The translations under genes and the position numbers were made by a program. Under the pieces are notes generated by a model. That model was not told where the DNA came from and did no database searches. It was given only the letters and a program-made list of their open reading frames with translations. From NCBI GenBank assembly GCA_900073065.1, contig FJOG01000001.1:2584562-2648561 (forward strand): a stretch of 64,000 bases of DNA, read 5' to 3'. How positions within the stretch are numbered: position 1 is the stretch's first letter; every line of letters starts with the position of its first letter. The DNA comes from Phialocephala subalpina (Eukaryota; Ascomycota; Leotiomycetes; Helotiales; Mollisiaceae). Shown piece after piece: positions 13,326 through 25,017 of this stretch.

Positions 13326-14678
13326 ATGGCCTCACAAGCTCCCCCAAAACCATGGACATACCAGCAGAATAGTTCAGAATCTTCCCTCGCCAGCCGTGGC
13401 ATGGAGGTCTCTACCCCACCAGGACAAGAACCCCCTTCACCAAACCAATACCGAGAAATGGGCGCATCTACATCTCCCGTAGAGGATCGTTACAGAACCC
13501 GGAACAGAGTAGCGAATACCATCTCTGCTCAGCAAAGAGCAGATAGTCTACAGCCAGTTTCGGGTTGGAGTTCTAGCGCTGGAACCAGCTCACAGGTTTC
13601 TCCTCGATCAAGTTATAGACAAGAACAAGGGTTAGAGATGAGACCTCAGTCCATGAGCAAGACATCAGCAAGGAAAGTCCAGCAGTTGACGGGATATGAA
13701 TCTAGACACGAGAAGGTGTTCCCGGTACAGGCTGTACAGACTGCGCAATATCCGCAAGCTTTCAATAATATTTCTTCATTGAATGGGTCAGATAGTGAAG
13801 GGAGTGTGTATAGTCAATCTCGACCAAGTATTAGGAATGAGGATAGTTACAATTCTGCAAAGACACAAAGTAGCGAAAGGTCAATGTCTCAGCAACGAGC
13901 TCATACGATATCGAAATTGCAGCATAACGCAGCGCCTAGCGCGGAGGACATCATTGCGCTTCAACAGATACTTGTAGAGCAGCAACAACGCTACGATGAA
14001 GAGATTCAGAAGGAAATGGCGGCTTTCATTCCCAGACCCTTGGTCATCCATTCAAAGAAACCAAAGAGGATATCGATTCTTTCTTCAGCGCCGTCGATAT
14101 TGAAGAATGCGAGAGATAGCTTGGAGTGGGGGATCAATGAGTTGACTTCCCCGAGACCGCCAAGAACGAAGAGACATAATAATACGCCGGTTAAAGCGAG
14201 ATTTTCGATGCATAGTGGGAATACGACGCCAGAGGAGATGCCACCTAGTCCGCTGCCAAAGAGTCCAAGACGGAAGAAGTTTAAGAATGTTTTTGGGACG
14301 GGAGAGCATCCGTTGAAGAGTCCGTATCCGTTTCCGGGGAAGGAGGAGGATGATACTATTACCAGTCCCTCAGAGAGTAAATTCGGCAGACGACTATCTG
14401 GAGCTGTGAAGAGTCTCTCGACGGGAAGGAGAGGGTCGCAGACAAAGAAGACGGTTATTACGAATAAAGCAAGGAAGGCTGATGGGCCGGATACTCCTAC
14501 GCCCGTGAAATCGAGTTTTGTGGAGACGATGCAGAAGGGCAATGAGCAGTTGCATGATATTATTGAGAAGACGAAAAAGAGTGTTTTGAAGAGTTCAGAC
14601 GAGAAGAGGAGAGAAGAGCTGAAGAAGAAGATCCATGTTGTTGGACTTGGAGATCAGAGTCCTGGTCCGTATCCTTGA
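13326..14678 (+). CDS. Disordered Ser-rich protein of unknown function
   Basis: Single exon, 450 residues, not recognised. The first 195 residues are Ser/Gln/Pro/Arg-rich without order. A short predicted helix follows at about 200-235 (EDIIALQQILVEQQQRYDEEI), then a conserved-looking basic patch (SKKPKRISILSS) and DSLEWGINEL. Many Ser-Pro and Thr-Pro sites (for example PEEMPPSPLPKSPRRKKFKNVFG) suggest regulation by proline-directed kinases. The C-terminus forms another charged helix (about 400-438). No transmembrane segments. Codon use is G/A-rich in the last third. Most likely a scaffold or regulatory protein, but that is inference from composition only. Confidence 0.7.
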   Translation: MASQAPPKPWTYQQNSSESSLASRGMEVSTPPGQEPPSPNQYREMGASTSPVEDRYRTRNRVANTISAQQRADSLQPVSGWSSSAGTSSQVSPRSSYRQEQGLEMRPQSMSKTSARKVQQLTGYESRHEKVFPVQAVQTAQYPQAFNNISSLNGSDSEGSVYSQSRPSIRNEDSYNSAKTQSSERSMSQQRAHTISKLQHNAAPSAEDIIALQQILVEQQQRYDEEIQKEMAAFIPRPLVIHSKKPKRISILSSAPSILKNARDSLEWGINELTSPRPPRTKRHNNTPVKARFSMHSGNTTPEEMPPSPLPKSPRRKKFKNVFGTGEHPLKSPYPFPGKEEDDTITSPSESKFGRRLSGAVKSLSTGRRGSQTKKTVITNKARKADGPDTPTPVKSSFVETMQKGNEQLHDIIEKTKKSVLKSSDEKRREELKKKIHVVGLGDQSPGPYP

Positions 14679-15305
14679 CCCCCATGAATGGAACTAATGC
14701 TGACTGATTGGTGTTCAAAGATGGGAGGGTATCTGAATGGTTGTAGGATATTGTAGGCAGTCTAGACTCATTGTAACATTGTAAACGTACTTTCGGCTGA
14801 TGCAGGACTTGAAGAAACTCCGTGCTCTATTGGGACATTGTGAGGATATGTAGCGGTGACCAGATTATCGGATATGCGGCTTCCAGCATCATTGTTCGCC
14901 CCAATCGAATGGTGATGCAGGTACAGATCCCCACCCTTGGTCAGGATACATAGCAGACTTGGGAGACTTCTCCCTCTCTGAAAGACTCCTCACTGCCATC
15001 GTGGAAGGCCTTAGGAATTCCTATTCGCCATCAAGATAGCAATGAACCATTATTAAACCAAGAATGCTGTGAGATGATTCATGAAACGTGGTACTCGAGT
15101 ATCATGGTGGTATCGTCAGTGGGTCGTCTCGCTCACCACCGCCAAGCGGGTTGCTCCTACCCCACAGCGCATCCCTGCCACTATGAGACACCCATAGCTC
15201 GAGCTCCCCTCTGACCTCGAGCTGCTGACCTCCCCTCATCTTCCACATCAACAAAGATCACAACATCCCTTTTAATCCGCGAAATCAATTATCAACAACA
15301 CAACT
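14679..15305. other. AMS1 upstream region
   Basis: About 630 bases, CT-rich just before 15306. No gene seen. Confidence 0.4.
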
Positions 15306-18300
15306 ATGGGAGGTGAAACAGTTGATACAACAAAGGCGAAGAGCAGCTATCCCAAGCTGTCTCATCGTCCTATTGGACAATGGATCCCGAATATCTACAA
15401 GGAGCGGATTGCGCAGTTCTATAGTGGGGGACAATATGAGGGCAAGAACCTGCGAGCGTGAGTTCCGTCGATTTGAGAAGGTGAATGTCCGTTCTAATTG
15501 TGAGAATTAGGATGCTCGATGAGGGTGTTGCTTCCGGAACCCCTCACGTCAAGCTCTCAGTATGGGATGCCCCCGACCTCACTCGACCGACATTTAAGGA
15601 AGCCATGAAGGGCACATACAAAAAGACTGCTGTTGGTGAATCATTCGGACCATCTTGGTCGACGCATTGGTTCAAGGTTCAGCTTACGATCCCAAAAGAG
15701 TTCTTGAAGAAGGACCTCTTAGAGCTGCATTGGGATGCCAACAACGAGGGCATGGTCTGGACCGAGGATGGTAACCCATTGCAAGGTCTGACTGGTGGCG
15801 GAGAACGAGTTGAATGGATTATTCCAGACAGCTTCAGAGATGGCAAGGAGCACACGATTTATATCGAGATGGCATGCAATGGCATGTTCGGAAACGCACC
15901 TGGCGGAGACTCAATTCAACCTCCGAACCCAGACAAATACTTCCAATTGTCACAAGCGGATATCGTGGCTGTCAATGTTGAAGCTAGACAATTGTGGATC
16001 GATATCTGGATCATTGGCGATGCTGCCAGGGAGTTCCCAGGTGACTCCTGGGAGCAGCACAAGGCTTTGAAGATCTGCAATGAGATCATTGAGGCTTTCG
16101 AACTTGGTAACCAAGACTCTATCACCAAAGGTCGAAAGCTTGCTGCAGAATATCTCGGGAAGAATGTCAGCTCGTCAAAGGTGTATGAGACTGGAACTCA
16201 ACCCATTGTCTACGGTATTGGTCACTGCCATATCGATACTTGCTGGCTCTGGCCATGGGCGGAAACTAAGAGAAAGGTCGCTAGATCCTGGTCGAATCAG
16301 TGCAACTTGATGGACCGCTATCCTGAGCATCGCTTTACTGTTTCGCAGGCGCAACAGTATAAGTGGCTCAAGCAATACTATCCATACGTTTTCGACCGGG
16401 TCAAGGAGAAGGTCAAGAAAGGCACTTTCCAGCCTGTTGGAGGCAGTTGGGTCGAGCACGACACCAATATGCCAAGCGGTGAGTCGCTCGTCCGGCAGTT
16501 TGTGTATGGACAGCGATTCTTCGAGAGCAACTTTGGCAAGAGATGCCAAACATTTTGGTTGCCTGATACTTTCGGATACTCGAGTCAACTTCCTCAGCTT
16601 TGTAGATTGGCTGGCATGACTCGATTCTTCACTCAAAAGCTGAGCTGGAACAACATCAACAAGTTCCCTCATACCACTTTCAACTGGGTTTCACTTGATG
16701 GATCCCAGGTCATCTGCCACATGGCTCCAGCTGAGACCTACACTGCGGAGGCCAACTTTGGCGACGTGAGGAGATCAGTCACTCAACACAAGTCTATGGA
16801 CCAGGATGAGACCTCGTTGCTCGTTTTTGGCAAAGGTGATGGAGGTGGAGGACCTACCTGGCAACACCTGGAGAAGCTTCGACGATGCCGAGGAATGGCC
16901 GATACCACTGGCATGCTACCTAGAGTCCACATGGGTGACTCTGTTGAGGACTTCTTTGACCGACTTGAAAAGAGAGTTGAGGAGGGCCTTGACTTTGTCA
17001 CTTGGTACGGCGAGCTCTACTTCGAGCTGCACAGAGGAACCTACACAACTCAAGCGAACAACAAGCGCAACAACAGGAAATCAGAAATCATGCTCCGCGA
17101 TATTGAATTGCTGGCTACGCTTGCCAGCATCAAGTCAGGATACAAGTATCCTAAGGAGAAGATTGACGATATGTGGGAGGCAACTCTTCTGTGCCAGTTC
17201 CATGACTGTCTGCCTGGTAGCTCTATCGAGATGTGTTATGATGACAGTGACGAGCTGTACGCCAAGGTGTTCGAGACTGGCGAGAAGATCTTAAAGGAGC
17301 TCCAAGAAATCCTTGGTGTCCAAGATGTCAACTCTAAGAAATCCAAGGGTAACTTCGTTGCACTCAACACTCTTCCATGGCACCGCAGGGAGATCATCTC
17401 TCTTGGTGACGGTCAAGCTGGAGTTGCTTGCGGAGATGGCAACTTGTTGAACATCAAAACTTTCAAGATTGCTGAGACTCCGGAAGTTACGGTTGAGGAG
17501 ACTTCCAAGGGCGTCTTCGTCTTGCAGAATAACGACTTGCGTGTTCAAGTTTCTGACGGCGTCATCACCTCTCTCTACGATCGAAAAGCAGACAGAGAGG
17601 TCATTGCCAAGGGAGGCAAGGCCAATCAGCTTGTCATTTTCGATGACAAGCCCCTCTACTGGCAAGCTTGGGATGTCGAAGTCTTCCACCTTGACTCTCG
17701 CAAAGAGCTGTCCTCGGGTACTACCAAGATCTATCAAAAGGACCCTCACCAAGTCAGCGTCGTGACCGAGACAAAGATCAGCGAGAAGAGTTGGGCCAAG
17801 ACATACATCAGCCTTTCAGCTGCATTTAAGGGTCAGCAGTCCTATGTTGAGATGCACAGCGAGGTCGAGTGGAGAGAGGACATGAAGTTCTTGAAGGTCG
17901 AGTTCCCAGTTGATGTTCGCAACACTGAGGCATCCTATGAGACACAATTTGGCATCGTCCGCAGACCAACACACTACAATACCACGTGAGTATACTTGCA
18001 TCCCTTTTCAGGCTCGGCTAACAGGTTCAGGTGGGACATGGCGAAGTTCGAGGTCTGCTGCCACAAGTTTGCAGATCTGTCCGAGCATGGTTATGGCGTC
18101 TCTATTTTGAACGACAGTAAATATGGCTTTGCTACTTGTGGTAACCTCATGCGTCTCTCACTCCTTCGTGCACCAAAGGCACCAGATGCACATGCAGACA
18201 TGGGCCGTCACCACATCCGCTGGGCAATTCTCCCCCATCAAGGCGATTTGGGGTCTACTACCGTCCGGACTGGCTATGCATTCAATAACCCATTGAAGCT

Positions 18301-18640
18301 TGTCCAATCACCAAAGACACTAGACGCATCAGCATTTAGTAATCCTATTAAGCTTACGGGTGACCCATCATTGATTCTCGACACCGTTAAGCGAGGAGAG
18401 GACGATGAGCATGTTTCACGAGGGGAGCTGTTGAAGCGCAAGGGCAAGAGTGTCATCCTGCGCATCTACGACAGTTTGGGAGGAACCAGTAAGGGTACGA
18501 TTGAGACTACCTTGGACGTGAAGAAGGTATGGAAGACAAACATCCTCGAGGATGACGAAGAGCCGCTCGAGATCTCGAAGGGTAAGGTTGATATCACGCT
18601 CAGACCTTTTGAGGTGGCTACTTTCAGACTGCAACTATGA
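15306..18640 (+). CDS. ams1: Alpha-mannosidase, GH38 (vacuolar Ams1 type)
   Basis: Removes alpha-linked mannose from free oligosaccharides; the yeast homologue reaches the vacuole by the Cvt/autophagy route. Three exons, 15306-15457, 15511-17985 and 18031-18640, introns 53 and 45 nt; product 1078 residues (yeast Ams1 is 1083). The first exon codes only 50 residues, so starting at the ATG at 15485 would lose the conserved N-terminus. GH38 core: the HCHIDTCWLWPW zinc site (about residue 288) and the WLPDTFGYS nucleophile aspartate (about 403). The C-terminal beta-sandwich includes the conserved THYNTTWDMAKFE junction, which fixes the second splice. No signal peptide, in keeping with cytosolic synthesis and autophagic delivery. 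Confidence 0.96.
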
Positions 18641-19888
18641 GGTCTATGAATAAGCATGGAATGGATACAAAAGGTGGCTGTGAAATATCATTTTCTTGGA
18701 TTCGGCGTTGAATTGAAAAGAAGTTAGTTCATGAATCAATGGATGGATGACATGGAGTTATTGTTACATACTCGGATGGTGTGCTGCTGTATCGGCAATG
18801 TACGTGATGGGACTTTGTGATCATGAGGTTCGCGAAAGATTCCCATTCAAGCTACCTCTTGGCCCCCAATTCTCTCATCAATTCTCAAGATAGCATCAAT
18901 AGCTTGCTGTTGTACAGCTTAGTCACAGTTAGGCCATACTACTACAGTAGATGCTCGTCTCGGTCGTACCATACTGAACTCCATTCTGCATGCAGAGAAC
19001 GGGGTCACCAGCCCTAAGAAGTAACTCTATTACCCAGAGCAGCAGGTTGGCCCTGGTCTTGGTGACTGTCGTGCAATCTATCCGCACCCAAAAATAACCT
19101 CATAACCCCACTTGAAGGAATGGTACTGGGTACGGGGAAATGTTTCTCCCCAATCGCTCCCATCACCGCGGCCGAACTACTCTCCTGTTCCTGGAAAGCG
19201 CATCACGAATTGACTTCCCGATTGGCGACCAAGCTGTATAGGGTGAGATTTTTAGATTTGAGGACCCAAAGTTGTGATCCTTCAGCACGGGCCAAGGGTT
19301 TTTGAGAGTGATGTTTTGAGAGGTGATTTTTTGATTGAGGGAAAACCAAGCGAAGGAGGCTGAGTCCCGGAACTGGGCTTGCAGGTGCAGAATGGGCTTC
19401 TGCACCACGCTGAGAAACAGGTGCGTTCAGTGGTGCAATTCAGTGCCAGACCCCTGAAATCTAGCGGGCTGAGCCGCTGATCTTGTTTTCATCTGGTTTG
19501 GCGGTGCCTGAATCGCGCCGAACGTTGAACCTCATTTTTATCTGATTTGTTGCTTCGTGGTGTTTTTCGTCTGATCAGTTGAAACTAAAGATTCTCTGCA
19601 TGTTCAAGCCTTCAAGGTGGTGTGGGTATGCAGGTGCATGGGAGAGCTGTCCAAGACTTGATGTACAATGTAGGGATGCTGCTTACGGCCCTGATGGCAA
19701 GGATGATGAGATGAAGGATCTGACCTGTTTGTACATCAGTAATCGGCGTACTTCCCGACCCTAACCCCAAGCTGTCTTCGAGCTCGTGGATCTCCAGCTG
19801 AGCGGCCGCCAGTCATATAAAACATTCCTTTCCCTCTCAATGTCTACCTCACAGCTTCTCCAGCTAAGTCTGCCTCCTTGACGACAAG
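18641..19888. other. Intergenic with GH71 core promoter
   Basis: About 1.25 kb without a supported gene. It ends in the promoter of the GH71 gene; see the TATA box entry. Confidence 0.4.
19816..19822 (+). promoter_or_regulatory. TATA box of the GH71 gene
   Basis: TATAAAA, about 70 bases upstream of the GH71 start codon and followed by a CT-rich stretch typical of fungal transcription starts. Good match to consensus; function inferred. Confidence 0.6.
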
Positions 19889-21257
19889 ATGAAGGTCTCC
19901 TCCTACTTCTCCCTAGCCTTTTGGCTCCCGGTCCAAGCCGCCACTCTCTGTTCGGCTCAGAAATATGCCTTCGCTCATGTGGTGGTTGGGAATACGGCTG
20001 CTCATACTCAGGAAACATGGGCAAACGACATTTCCCTCGCCGCAGCATGCGGAATCGACGCCTTTGTCCTGAACATGGGGTACCCGGACTCCAATATACC
20101 GACCCAAGTCGCGAACGCTTTTGCTGCTGCTGAGGCAGCGGGTTCTTCTTTCAAATTGCTGTTTGCGTTTGATTATCTGGGTGGTGGACAGACGTGGCCT
20201 GCTACAGGAAGTAATTCCGTTGTGTCTTATTTACAGGAGTATCAGGGGAGCGCGGCTTATTTTAAGTACAATGGTTTGCCGTTTGTGTCGACTTTTGAGG
20301 GTACCGGGGCGAATATTGCGGATTGGGCGCAAGGGGGTGCTATTCGATCTGCTGTGCCGGTTTACTTTGTTCCTGATTGGAGCTCTCTTGGTCCGACTGG
20401 TATTCAGCAGTACTTGGATAACATTGATGGGTTCTTCAACTGGGGTATGTGGCCGGATGGGGCAAGCAATATGACGGATAGCTTGGACAAGCAGTATCAG
20501 AGTGTTCTTGGGAGCAAGTCGTACATGATGGGTGTCAGCCCTTGGTTCTTCCACTCTGCTTCAGGAGGAAAGGATTGGGTTTGGAGAGGAGATGATCTTT
20601 GGGCTGATAGGTGGGCGGAAACGTTGGATGTTAATCCTGAATTCGTCCAGTAAGCTTCATCCCCCTCCTTCCTCTCAACTTTCTCTAACAAGGTTGTGAA
20701 ATAGGATTGTAAGCTGGAACGACTTCGCCGAAGCACATTACATCGGACCCATCTACACGGACTCCGAAATCGCCGCTGGTTCAGCTATCTATGTTGACGG
20801 CATGCCCCACGAATCCTGGCGAGACTTCATCCCCTACTACATCGCCAAATTCAAAGGCTCAACCTTCGACATCTCCCGCGACCAAATGCAATACTGGTAC
20901 CACCCCGCTCCCACCACCGGAGGTTCCACTTGCGGTGTTGTAGGTAATAATGCGGATCAAAGCCAATCAGAACTTTCCCCGAACTTGGTGGTTGAAGACG
21001 GTGTTTTCTTTTCTGCTTTGTTGAGCAGTGCGGCGAAAGTTCATGTGCAGATTGGAACAAATCCCATTACGGAGTATGATGGGGCAGAGGGGATTAATCA
21101 TTGGAGTCAGCCGTTTAATGGACAGACTGGTGTGCCTACTTTTTCGGTGGTGAGGAACGGGGTGACGAGTGGGAGTGGGACCGGAATTGAGATTACGGCG
21201 AGTACGACGTTGAGTAATGGTTGTACGAATTATAATGCTTGGGTGGGGAGCTTCTAA
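19889..21257 (+). CDS. Secreted alpha-1,3-glucanase (mutanase), GH71
   Basis: Hydrolyses alpha-1,3-glucan, a fungal cell-wall and storage polymer. Two exons, 19889-20649 and 20705-21257, with a 55 nt intron (GTAAGC donor, TAG acceptor). Product 437 residues. The first 18-23 residues form a signal peptide (hydrophobic core SLAFWLPVQAATL, cleavage near CSAQ). GH71 hallmarks: YAFAHVVVGNTAAHT at the start of the mature chain, GIDAFVLNMG, LLFAFDYLGGG, and WGDDLW/SWNDFAEAHYIGP, spanning the intron. The C-terminal 110 residues form the usual beta-rich accessory region. No carbohydrate-binding module or GPI signal. Likely role: wall remodelling or attack on other fungi. Confidence 0.93.
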
Positions 21258-21890
21258 AACGATGTTAGCAAGTGATGAGAGATGGAAGGGAGGAGGAACG
21301 AAACTATGTGGTATATAGTCATGAAAATGTATATGATAATGAGATGGGATGAAATCACGGCCGGAAACAATTGTCCTTGCTAGGAAAGTGAAATTGTGTG
21401 AGCAGAGCTGAACTGGAATGTCCTAAACCGAGCTGACACTTTTGAACTCGAGAAAGCGAGGTTTGAACACTGACGGCGGAGCGGGAGAGAAGAAGGCGGC
21501 GGCAGCGGGCACTTGAAAGGTTGTTCGAATCGAGATTCATTGAATCGTCTTCTTAAAAGTGAGAAAGTCGAGGCATGACGAAGATGAAGATGATAATAAT
21601 ACCCACAATGTCCAGTGTAAAAAGATAGATTCACTCAGACTTCAATGTTCGACGAGGTTTGCGAGAATAAGCAGAGGAAATGGTCTGACGGAACAACAGA
21701 TATTTGAGAATAGCAAATGAGCCTTGCCATTCTTATGTCTTCATGCACATCTATGTAGCTCGCTAAAGGCAAATGGGTATCGTGTAAATGCAGCAAGGCC
21801 CAGTCTCAGACGAGCAATCATGACTCCAACAATGTCCGTATCAGCTCCGGCAATATATGCATTGAACATGCAAACAAAAATCGTCCAGTA
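21258..21890. other. Convergent intergenic region
   Basis: Spacer between the tail of the GH71 gene and the tail of the MutL-type gene; 3' UTRs presumably lie here. Confidence 0.4.
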
Positions 21891-24614
21891 TCAACCAGAC
21901 ACCGAAATTTGGACTCGACCACCCTCGTCCTGTTCTTGGAACATGTTTCCCTTCCACCCCTTCCAATTCTTAAAGACAGCCTGAACCTTCTTCGTTATCT
22001 CTTCCTCCTCAGGGCTACCAGGCGGAAAACCTGCCCCAATAACCCCGCACTGAATGTACATATCAGTATGCTTGAGGCCTGCGTTGATCTTTCGCAATGT
22101 GGTCATATCAGCTGGAAGTGGAAGCAGGAGGGAATGCAGCTTCTGATTCTCAGGAATCCTCTCCAGAGGCAATCTCATAGACTTCGCACGGCTCAGCTTG
22201 GGCGCTTCTCCTAGTCTGACAGACATTGATCTCTGTCTCTTCATGAGATATGCTCGCGGATCGCCATCAGCTAATGTGGTCTTGAAAGGTTCCTTGGTCG
22301 GCACAATACTTCGAGACATCTCGTTATCGGCTTCTAGAGTCGCGATCGCTGCATTGTATCGATTCTTATGTGGTGAACTTCTGACTTCCTCCTCTGATTG
22401 GCCATACAGCCTGGCATCCTCCTGCGCTTGACGGAACTTTTCTTCCACGCGCGCAATTCGAAGCTGCTCGCGACGTTGGCGCGTTGCACCTTCCTTTCTC
22501 TGCTCGAAATCCATGGCCCATTCGAGATCAATCTCATCTGGAAGCTCTTGGGGGTTTGATACAGTCCGAGACGGGCGATTGACAATGTTTAGCTTGGTCT
22601 GGCGGAAGCCATCTGGTGGAGCTGCGCCTTGATTGCTTCTCATTGGAGGGACGAAAGGTTTGTTCACACTTGACCACTTCTTGGATGAATTCGGTTGTGC
22701 AGGAACCATAGGTATCATAGGATCATCTGGTACCTGTCTAGCACTGACAAAGTCATTGCGTCGTCTGAAAGTAGTCCAGTCGTCCCCCAATAGAAGTTCA
22801 CTCTCGAGCTCGAGCGATGGCTGTCTCATTCCATGCGGTTGACGAGAGGTAGGTTGAGTGGGTGGCAGAGCCAAGCTGGTGATATCTTCAATATGGAACG
22901 TCTGCCTAGGTCGAGATACGTTCATGCCGAGATCCGAATCTGGAGAAAGGGGATCTGACGACCGTTGAGGCGTTGGAAGAAATAGATCAGACTGTTCAAC
23001 TCGTTTGTTCGAGCTGGCGCTGGACGCGGTAGGAATACCTCCCTGATCGCGCTGCAAGGGAGCTGTCATCTTGGCTATAAGCCATGGATTCAGAGAATTG
23101 CCGCGAGAAGCTTGAGAAGGGAGACTCGACGACTGTAGAGTATTTAGAATGTCTGTTCGACGATTGCTTTTGAAAAGTCCTTCGATTTCCTCGCTGTAGT
23201 CTTCTGACATACCAACGCTGAAGTTCGGCTGTTGGGCTCCCACAGGCCCCTCATCCTCATCCTCTTCTATAGCATCAGCTGAACAATGCACTCCTTGACT
23301 CTGAGTTGTGGTCGCCGGAGATGGTGCCGTCGAATTTTCAAAGATCGGTTCAGAGTGTCTTGTAGATGTTGGTGATGACTCAACATTGTTTGCTTTACGT
23401 GGTGTAAGAACTCGAGCCTTCAACAAGTTGAAGTCCTCAATTAGGCCAGCATACTTATTCTGAGGCACAGGGACAGGTGGCTCCTTTCGCTTTCCATACG
23501 CGTCTTCGAAAGCTCTCTCAATGGACTCTAGCAATAGAGCTTCATTGCAAAAGAGTACATCATCCTTGGCTGGTTCTACGTTGGCATCGTAACTGGCGAC
23601 TGGACATCTGATATCCATCCAGAGAAAGGGGTTCTTGAGTTTGTCCGACGAGTCCGATAGAGAGTCTTTGAGATATGACCGAAAGAGAGTGACGATTTTC
23701 CGCATCGTTCCCTTGTCATGGGACACTGGTCTTGTGTCAATGGAGATATATTGGCCGTGTCCGATCTTGGAGGCATCAGCACCTGGCTTCGGAAGGAACA
23801 TGTCAATGACAAATTGATGACTCTCGTTCTCGGCAGATGGTCCGCCTGCATCGATGTCTGTTGTCTCATGACCATCCTCTGTGACATCGTCCTTGTACCC
23901 ACTCTCGGTAAAAGCAAGGGACTTCTCCATGCACTGGCTGGCAGTATCTCTTCCAATGACAAGTGAAACTGCATCTTTGATTCTATCATTTGGGCGAGGA
24001 GCGTAAAACCATGACCCTTTTGGGCTTTTCATGACTTTGAGACTGAATCGCACCTGAGGTCGGGCCAAGCAGTACGCCAGCAAGAGGTCTTTCAACTTGT
24101 TCAACACCTTCGATGCATCTTTCAAAGCCGTCTGCTTCCTGACAGGTATTTTAAAAAGAAAATTGGTAACAGTGACCGTCGTGCCAATGGGATTTGAGGT
24201 CCGACTCCGGCTGGCAATACCACCGAGAGGTTTCAACTTGACCGCTGTCGCAGCTGGCTCGCCTTCAGTTTTTGTCGTCACACTGACTTCTCCTAGCTGA
24301 CATGCACTCGCCAAAGCCTCTCCTCTGAAGCCAAGGCTAAGACCGCCTATAGATCTAAGTTCATCGAATGACCTCAGCTTGCTGGTATGTCCATGTCTTC
24401 CGAGAGCGTCGAGGTCTTCCTGTGGGATCCCATGGCCGTTGTCCCGAACTTCAATTTTATCAATGGTATTTGTTGATATAAGAATATCGATAGCAGTAGC
24501 TCTGGCATCAAGAGCATTGTCAATGAGCTCTTTGACAAGTGATGTTGGCGTGGTCAAGGCTTGCGCGGATCCAAGGAGACGAATGGTAGCTGCTGGAAGA
24601 GCTGTGATAGTCAT
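21891..24614 (-). CDS. MutL-family DNA mismatch repair protein (MLH2/PMS1-like)
   Basis: Single exon, 907 residues. The N-terminal GHKL ATPase has all three motifs: ELIDNALDA (about 28-36), DNGHGIP (about 57-63) and GFRGEAL (about 95-101). The transducer domain follows to about 340. Between 400 and 730 the chain is polar and probably disordered. The C-terminus (about 740-907) is short, and I find no DQHAxxExxxxE motif nor the other metal ligands of endonuclease-active PMS1/MLH3. This is why I favour the MLH2 class, which partners MLH1 and limits gene-conversion tracts in yeast. Divergent from valyl-tRNA synthetase over 403 bases. Other MutL paralogues cannot be fully excluded without alignment. 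Confidence 0.85.
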   Translation of the reverse strand: MTITALPAATIRLLGSAQALTTPTSLVKELIDNALDARATAIDILISTNTIDKIEVRDNGHGIPQEDLDALGRHGHTSKLRSFDELRSIGGLSLGFRGEALASACQLGEVSVTTKTEGEPAATAVKLKPLGGIASRSRTSNPIGTTVTVTNFLFKIPVRKQTALKDASKVLNKLKDLLLAYCLARPQVRFSLKVMKSPKGSWFYAPRPNDRIKDAVSLVIGRDTASQCMEKSLAFTESGYKDDVTEDGHETTDIDAGGPSAENESHQFVIDMFLPKPGADASKIGHGQYISIDTRPVSHDKGTMRKIVTLFRSYLKDSLSDSSDKLKNPFLWMDIRCPVASYDANVEPAKDDVLFCNEALLLESIERAFEDAYGKRKEPPVPVPQNKYAGLIEDFNLLKARVLTPRKANNVESSPTSTRHSEPIFENSTAPSPATTTQSQGVHCSADAIEEDEDEGPVGAQQPNFSVGMSEDYSEEIEGLFKSNRRTDILNTLQSSSLPSQASRGNSLNPWLIAKMTAPLQRDQGGIPTASSASSNKRVEQSDLFLPTPQRSSDPLSPDSDLGMNVSRPRQTFHIEDITSLALPPTQPTSRQPHGMRQPSLELESELLLGDDWTTFRRRNDFVSARQVPDDPMIPMVPAQPNSSKKWSSVNKPFVPPMRSNQGAAPPDGFRQTKLNIVNRPSRTVSNPQELPDEIDLEWAMDFEQRKEGATRQRREQLRIARVEEKFRQAQEDARLYGQSEEEVRSSPHKNRYNAAIATLEADNEMSRSIVPTKEPFKTTLADGDPRAYLMKRQRSMSVRLGEAPKLSRAKSMRLPLERIPENQKLHSLLLPLPADMTTLRKINAGLKHTDMYIQCGVIGAGFPPGSPEEEEITKKVQAVFKNWKGWKGNMFQEQDEGGRVQISVSG

Positions 24615-25017
24615 GTTGCCTAATTGATGGTCCTCGGACGATACATAGGCTGGATGATAGGCTCATCACCCGAGCGAGTGGAGATATGCTTGTAGCATGA
24701 ATAGTTGGGGTGGGAATTGATGATGTTGACTTGAGATCGCGACGCGACCAAAGTCAACAGGTATCAGCCTCGCCGAGTGGCCCGTGCACAAGGCTGCCAA
24801 ATGACTCGAAACCCAGTGCGGGCGAATCCCACAATGGAGTCACCAAGCTGAAGCACAATCAAGTCCAAGTCAATAAATTTTATTGACACCCCACCACGAC
24901 GCCCAGAATACTCAATTGACCCAAGAAGACGCCGGCACGACGTCTAGAATTCTATCCAGAGCACTCTGGGTGCGCAGGTCGCCTCACAGATTTACTTTCA
25001 ACTATCTGCGTGCCACC
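24615..25017. promoter_or_regulatory. Shared divergent promoter, MutL homologue / valyl-tRNA synthetase
   Basis: 403 bases between two start codons facing away from each other, so both promoters must fit here. The right 135 bases are also an open leader in frame with the synthetase; see findings. Confidence 0.6.

Noticed and set aside
14006..14542. 178-codon antisense frame
   Set aside because: Shadow of the gene at 13326-14678.
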